A stretch of 21,663 nucleotides of DNA from a virus. The stretch spans positions 1 to 21,663 of IMG/VR virus record IMGVR_UViG_3300007960_000240, one strand, 5' to 3'. Under the pieces are notes generated by a model that worked only from the letters and a program-made list of their open reading frames with translations, did not search any database and was not told the DNA's origin. The stretch's first letter is position 1. The number at the start of each line of letters is the position of its first letter. Position numbers and translations under genes: made by a program. Shown here one piece after another: positions 20,156-21,663 of this stretch.

Positions 20156-20187
20156 GGCGCTGGCGTGCGGGTGCGCACGCCAGCGCC
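20156..20187 (-). terminator. Rho-independent terminator candidate
   Basis: A perfect 14-bp stem, GGCGCTGGCGTGCG (20156-20169) with CGCACGCCAGCGCC (20174-20187), loop of four. On the minus strand it lies about 20 bases after the small gene's TAA and is followed by TTTC. This fits termination of the five-gene block to its right. Confidence 0.65.
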
Positions 20188-20205
20188 CAAGAGGATAGAT
20201 GCGGG

Positions 20206-20403
20206 TTATGCCTCGGGCGGCGGCTCGAGGTGTGGGCGCATGCTAGGCCGAAACTCCACCAGCCACGCATAGGCGTCACGCCACGCGGCCACATGCTTGG
20301 CGCGCTGGGGCGCGTCGGCCTCGAGCCGCATGAGCTGCTGCTTGGCCCAATGCAGGCGGCGCACGGCCACCTCGGTGCGGCGAATCAGGGTTGCCAGCCT
20401 CAC
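20206..20403 (-). CDS. Small helical protein, unknown function
   Basis: A 65-residue protein from the GTG at 20403, chosen because it overlaps the previous stop (GTGA). It starts MRLATLIRRTEVAVRRLHWA and contains W-rich helical segments (KHVAAWRDAYAWLVEFRP), ending in an acidic-proline tail. It is the last gene before the terminator. No family recognised. Confidence 0.6.
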   Translation of the reverse strand: MRLATLIRRTEVAVRRLHWAKQQLMRLEADAPQRAKHVAAWRDAYAWLVEFRPSMRPHLEPPPEA

Positions 20404-20591
20404 GCCACCACCTCCACCACCTGGTTGCGCGTGATGAACCAGCTGCTGTCGCACATGGCGCCAACGCCACAGACCCACAAGCTGACGGTGGCATCAGCGT
20501 CCAGGGCCAGCACGCGGCCCTCCAGCACGGTGCCATCGGTGTGCGTGAACCGGATCAGGCTGCTCTCGCGGAGGGTGGTAGGCTTGCGCAT
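20400..20591 (-). CDS. Small beta-rich protein, unknown function
   Basis: A 63-residue protein starting MRKPTTLRESSLIRFTHTDG. The body looks like a small SH3/Sm-like barrel: IRFTHTDGTVLEGRVLALDA, TVSLWVCGVG, and SSWFITRNQVVEVVA. The ATG at 20591 has SD AGGAG about 7 bases upstream, which decides the start over a longer reading. Unknown role; it may bind nucleic acid. Confidence 0.65.
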   Translation of the reverse strand: MRKPTTLRESSLIRFTHTDGTVLEGRVLALDADATVSLWVCGVGAMCDSSWFITRNQVVEVVA

Positions 20592-20654
20592 GGCTGACTC
20601 CTGTGTGCGGCTCGGCGCCGCGTGCCTGGCCCCAGCATGGGGCACGGGTACAGC

Positions 20655-20960
20655 CTACCTGCCGCCTGCCTGGCGGTCAAGAGGCTTGGCCATGGATTCG
20701 GCGCGGGTGCCCACCAGCTGCAGCCAGCCCTGCCGTTCTCGCCAATGCAGCAGCCGCCAGGCGTGCAGGTGCTGCCCCACCATGGCCTGGCTGCAGCCCA
20801 TAAGCTTGGCCAGCTGGTCGCTGCCCAACGGCAGGGGCGGCAGCTCGGCCAGGCAGCCAGCCAGGGTGCTGCTGTCATGCCGTTCGGTGTGGTCGTAGCC
20901 GCAGGGCGGCACCAGCGACCTCCATGCCTGCAGCACATGGTGCGCCCCCACCGTGGTCAC
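20655..20960 (-). CDS. Winged-helix-like small protein 2
   Basis: A 101-residue protein from GTG 20960, taken because of the GTGA overlap with the preceding gene. The start reads MTTVGAHHVLQAWRSLVPPC. An HTH-like region is at about 43-75: PLPLGSDQLAKLMGCSQAMV then GQHLHAWRLLHWRERQGWLQ, with a wing-like WLQLVG. The pattern suits a small DNA-binding protein. The C-terminus is basic (KPLDRQAGGR). Target unknown. Confidence 0.6.
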   Translation of the reverse strand: MTTVGAHHVLQAWRSLVPPCGYDHTERHDSSTLAGCLAELPPLPLGSDQLAKLMGCSQAMVGQHLHAWRLLHWRERQGWLQLVGTRAESMAKPLDRQAGGR

Positions 20961-21286
20961 AGCGCGCCCCCAGGCCGCGCCTGCGCCGCCACGCACACAA
21001 TGCGCGCGCGCCCTGCGGCGCCTGCACGGGTGCGCCCTGCGGGCACAATGGCGCCCGCCTTGCGCAGCTCCCCGCACCGTTTCCACCAGCAGCTGGTGGC
21101 TGGCAGGTCTGCCAGCTGTGCCGCCTCCTCGTCGGTCAGGCCGTCGCTGCCTGCCAGCTCATACTGGCGCAGCAGCAGCTGGTGCGCTGGCGTGGTGCAG
21201 GGCAGGCTGTCTCCGGCAGCCTGGCTGGTGGCGTGCCCGTTGCGGCGCGCCCTGCCCATGGTGGCCCACAATGGCAGGTCAGTCAT
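20957..21286 (-). CDS. Winged-helix-like small protein 1
   Basis: A 109-residue protein starting MTDLPLWATMGRARRNGHAT at ATG 21286, with AGGAGGG upstream. The core at about 47-95 (SDGLTDEEAAQLADLPATSC, then WWKRCGELRKAGAIVPAGRT) is a winged-helix fold pattern found in small phage proteins, with a basic Arg-rich wing (RTRAGAAGRARIVC). It overlaps its right neighbour by 8 bp. Function may be transcription control or DNA binding; not proven. Confidence 0.65.
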   Translation of the reverse strand: MTDLPLWATMGRARRNGHATSQAAGDSLPCTTPAHQLLLRQYELAGSDGLTDEEAAQLADLPATSCWWKRCGELRKAGAIVPAGRTRAGAAGRARIVCVAAQARPGGAL

Positions 21287-21659
21287 CCTCACCCTCCTCA
21301 AGCTCGAGTTCCCCCAGCTCGAGCTGCAGGGCTGACCAGCGCTCCTCGTTCAGGCACGGGTAGACCTCGAGCCGCTCGGCCAGCCTGTCGGCAACCTGCA
21401 GCTGCTTGGCTGCATCGCTGGCAATGGCCACCCACTCAACCCAGCCGCACAGGAAATGATTCTCCCGCACGACGGTCACAGCCTCACCGTCCTCGCCGCC
21501 AAGCTCCTCGAGCTGCACCTGCCAGTTCGATAGCTCCAGGCTGTCGCTGTCTCGGCTCCGGCCAACGGGTGCCACATAGTGGCCTTCCCAGGTGGCGCCG
21601 TGGTAGTAGCGCGGCATGCTCCACAGCCGCAGCCTGGCTGGTGTGTATGCGTTGCTCAT
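21279..21659 (-). CDS. Conserved phage protein, unknown function
   Basis: A 126-residue protein starting MSNAYTPARLRLWSMPRYYH. The pattern SMPRYYHGATWEGHYV, PVGRSRDSDSLELSNW, VVRENHFLCGWVEWVAI and YPCLNEERWS recalls a protein family seen in many phages but of unknown function. The C-terminus is very acidic (ELGELELEEGEDD). It is complete here; only 4 bases remain to the window edge. Confidence 0.75.
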   Translation of the reverse strand: MSNAYTPARLRLWSMPRYYHGATWEGHYVAPVGRSRDSDSLELSNWQVQLEELGGEDGEAVTVVRENHFLCGWVEWVAIASDAAKQLQVADRLAERLEVYPCLNEERWSALQLELGELELEEGEDD

Positions 21660-21663
21660 CGGC

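Noticed and set aside
20592-20654. Terminator hairpin (GCCCC/GGGGC) after the second winged-helix-like gene
   Set aside because: Only five base pairs, no T-tract, and many such short stems are expected at this GC content.
1-21663. CRISPR arrays, tRNA genes, insertion sequences, attachment sites
   Set aside because: No regularly spaced repeats, cloverleaf-like segments, transposase frames or integrase were seen on either strand.

Overview
This window is a contiguous piece of a tailed double-stranded DNA phage (Caudoviricetes) with an HK97-type capsid and a siphovirus-like tail. Every gene I can support lies on the minus strand, so transcription runs from the right edge (about 21.66 kb) to the left edge. 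The DNA is GC-rich (roughly two thirds by eye). Genes are packed tightly, mostly with ATGA, GTGA or TGATG start-stop overlaps, and no stretch over 300 bases lacks a gene. A Rz1-like lipoprotein suggests a Gram-negative host. No integrase, repressor, tRNA or CRISPR was seen.

Layout in transcription order. (1) 21.66-20.2 kb: five small genes, two with winged-helix-like regions. They end at a hairpin terminator in a 120-bp intergenic region that holds two hairpins. (2) 20.1-17.55 kb: a PDDEXK resolvase-like nuclease, a coiled-coil membrane protein, two small beta-rich paralogues, a holin-like protein, an overlapping small membrane protein and lipoprotein pair, and a lectin-like fibre protein. 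(3) 17.55-17.50 kb: a sigma70-like promoter with a 12-bp palindrome at the expected start site. (4) 17.5-13.5 kb: a 7-deazaguanine DNA-modification cassette made of a ParB-like protein, DpdA, QueC, QueD, QueE and a Gpt-like phosphoribosyltransferase fused to FolE. (5) 13.5-6.1 kb: small-terminase candidate, large terminase, a 1040-residue portal-MuF fusion, prohead protease, a possible 24-codon ORF, major capsid protein and a decoration-like protein. (6) 6.07-4.86 kb: a terminator-like hairpin and a methyltransferase-glycosyltransferase fusion. (7) 4.87 kb to the left edge: connector, head closure, neck, tail completion and tail tube proteins, tail chaperones with a programmed -1 frameshift, a short tape measure, and the start of a distal tail gene.

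How it fits together: FolE, QueD, QueE and QueC should make preQ0 from GTP, and DpdA should exchange it for guanine in phage DNA. The Gpt-like domain may recycle the released guanine or supply guanine nucleotides. The ParB-like protein, of the type usually fused to phage DNA methylases, may set target choice. The cassette sits directly upstream of the terminase genes with no obvious terminator between them, which suggests modification late in infection, just before packaging. The most notable points are this cassette, its ParB partner and Gpt-FolE fusion, the well-formed frameshift site in the tail chaperone gene, the methyltransferase-glycosyltransferase fusion in the head cluster, and an apparent shortage of GATC.
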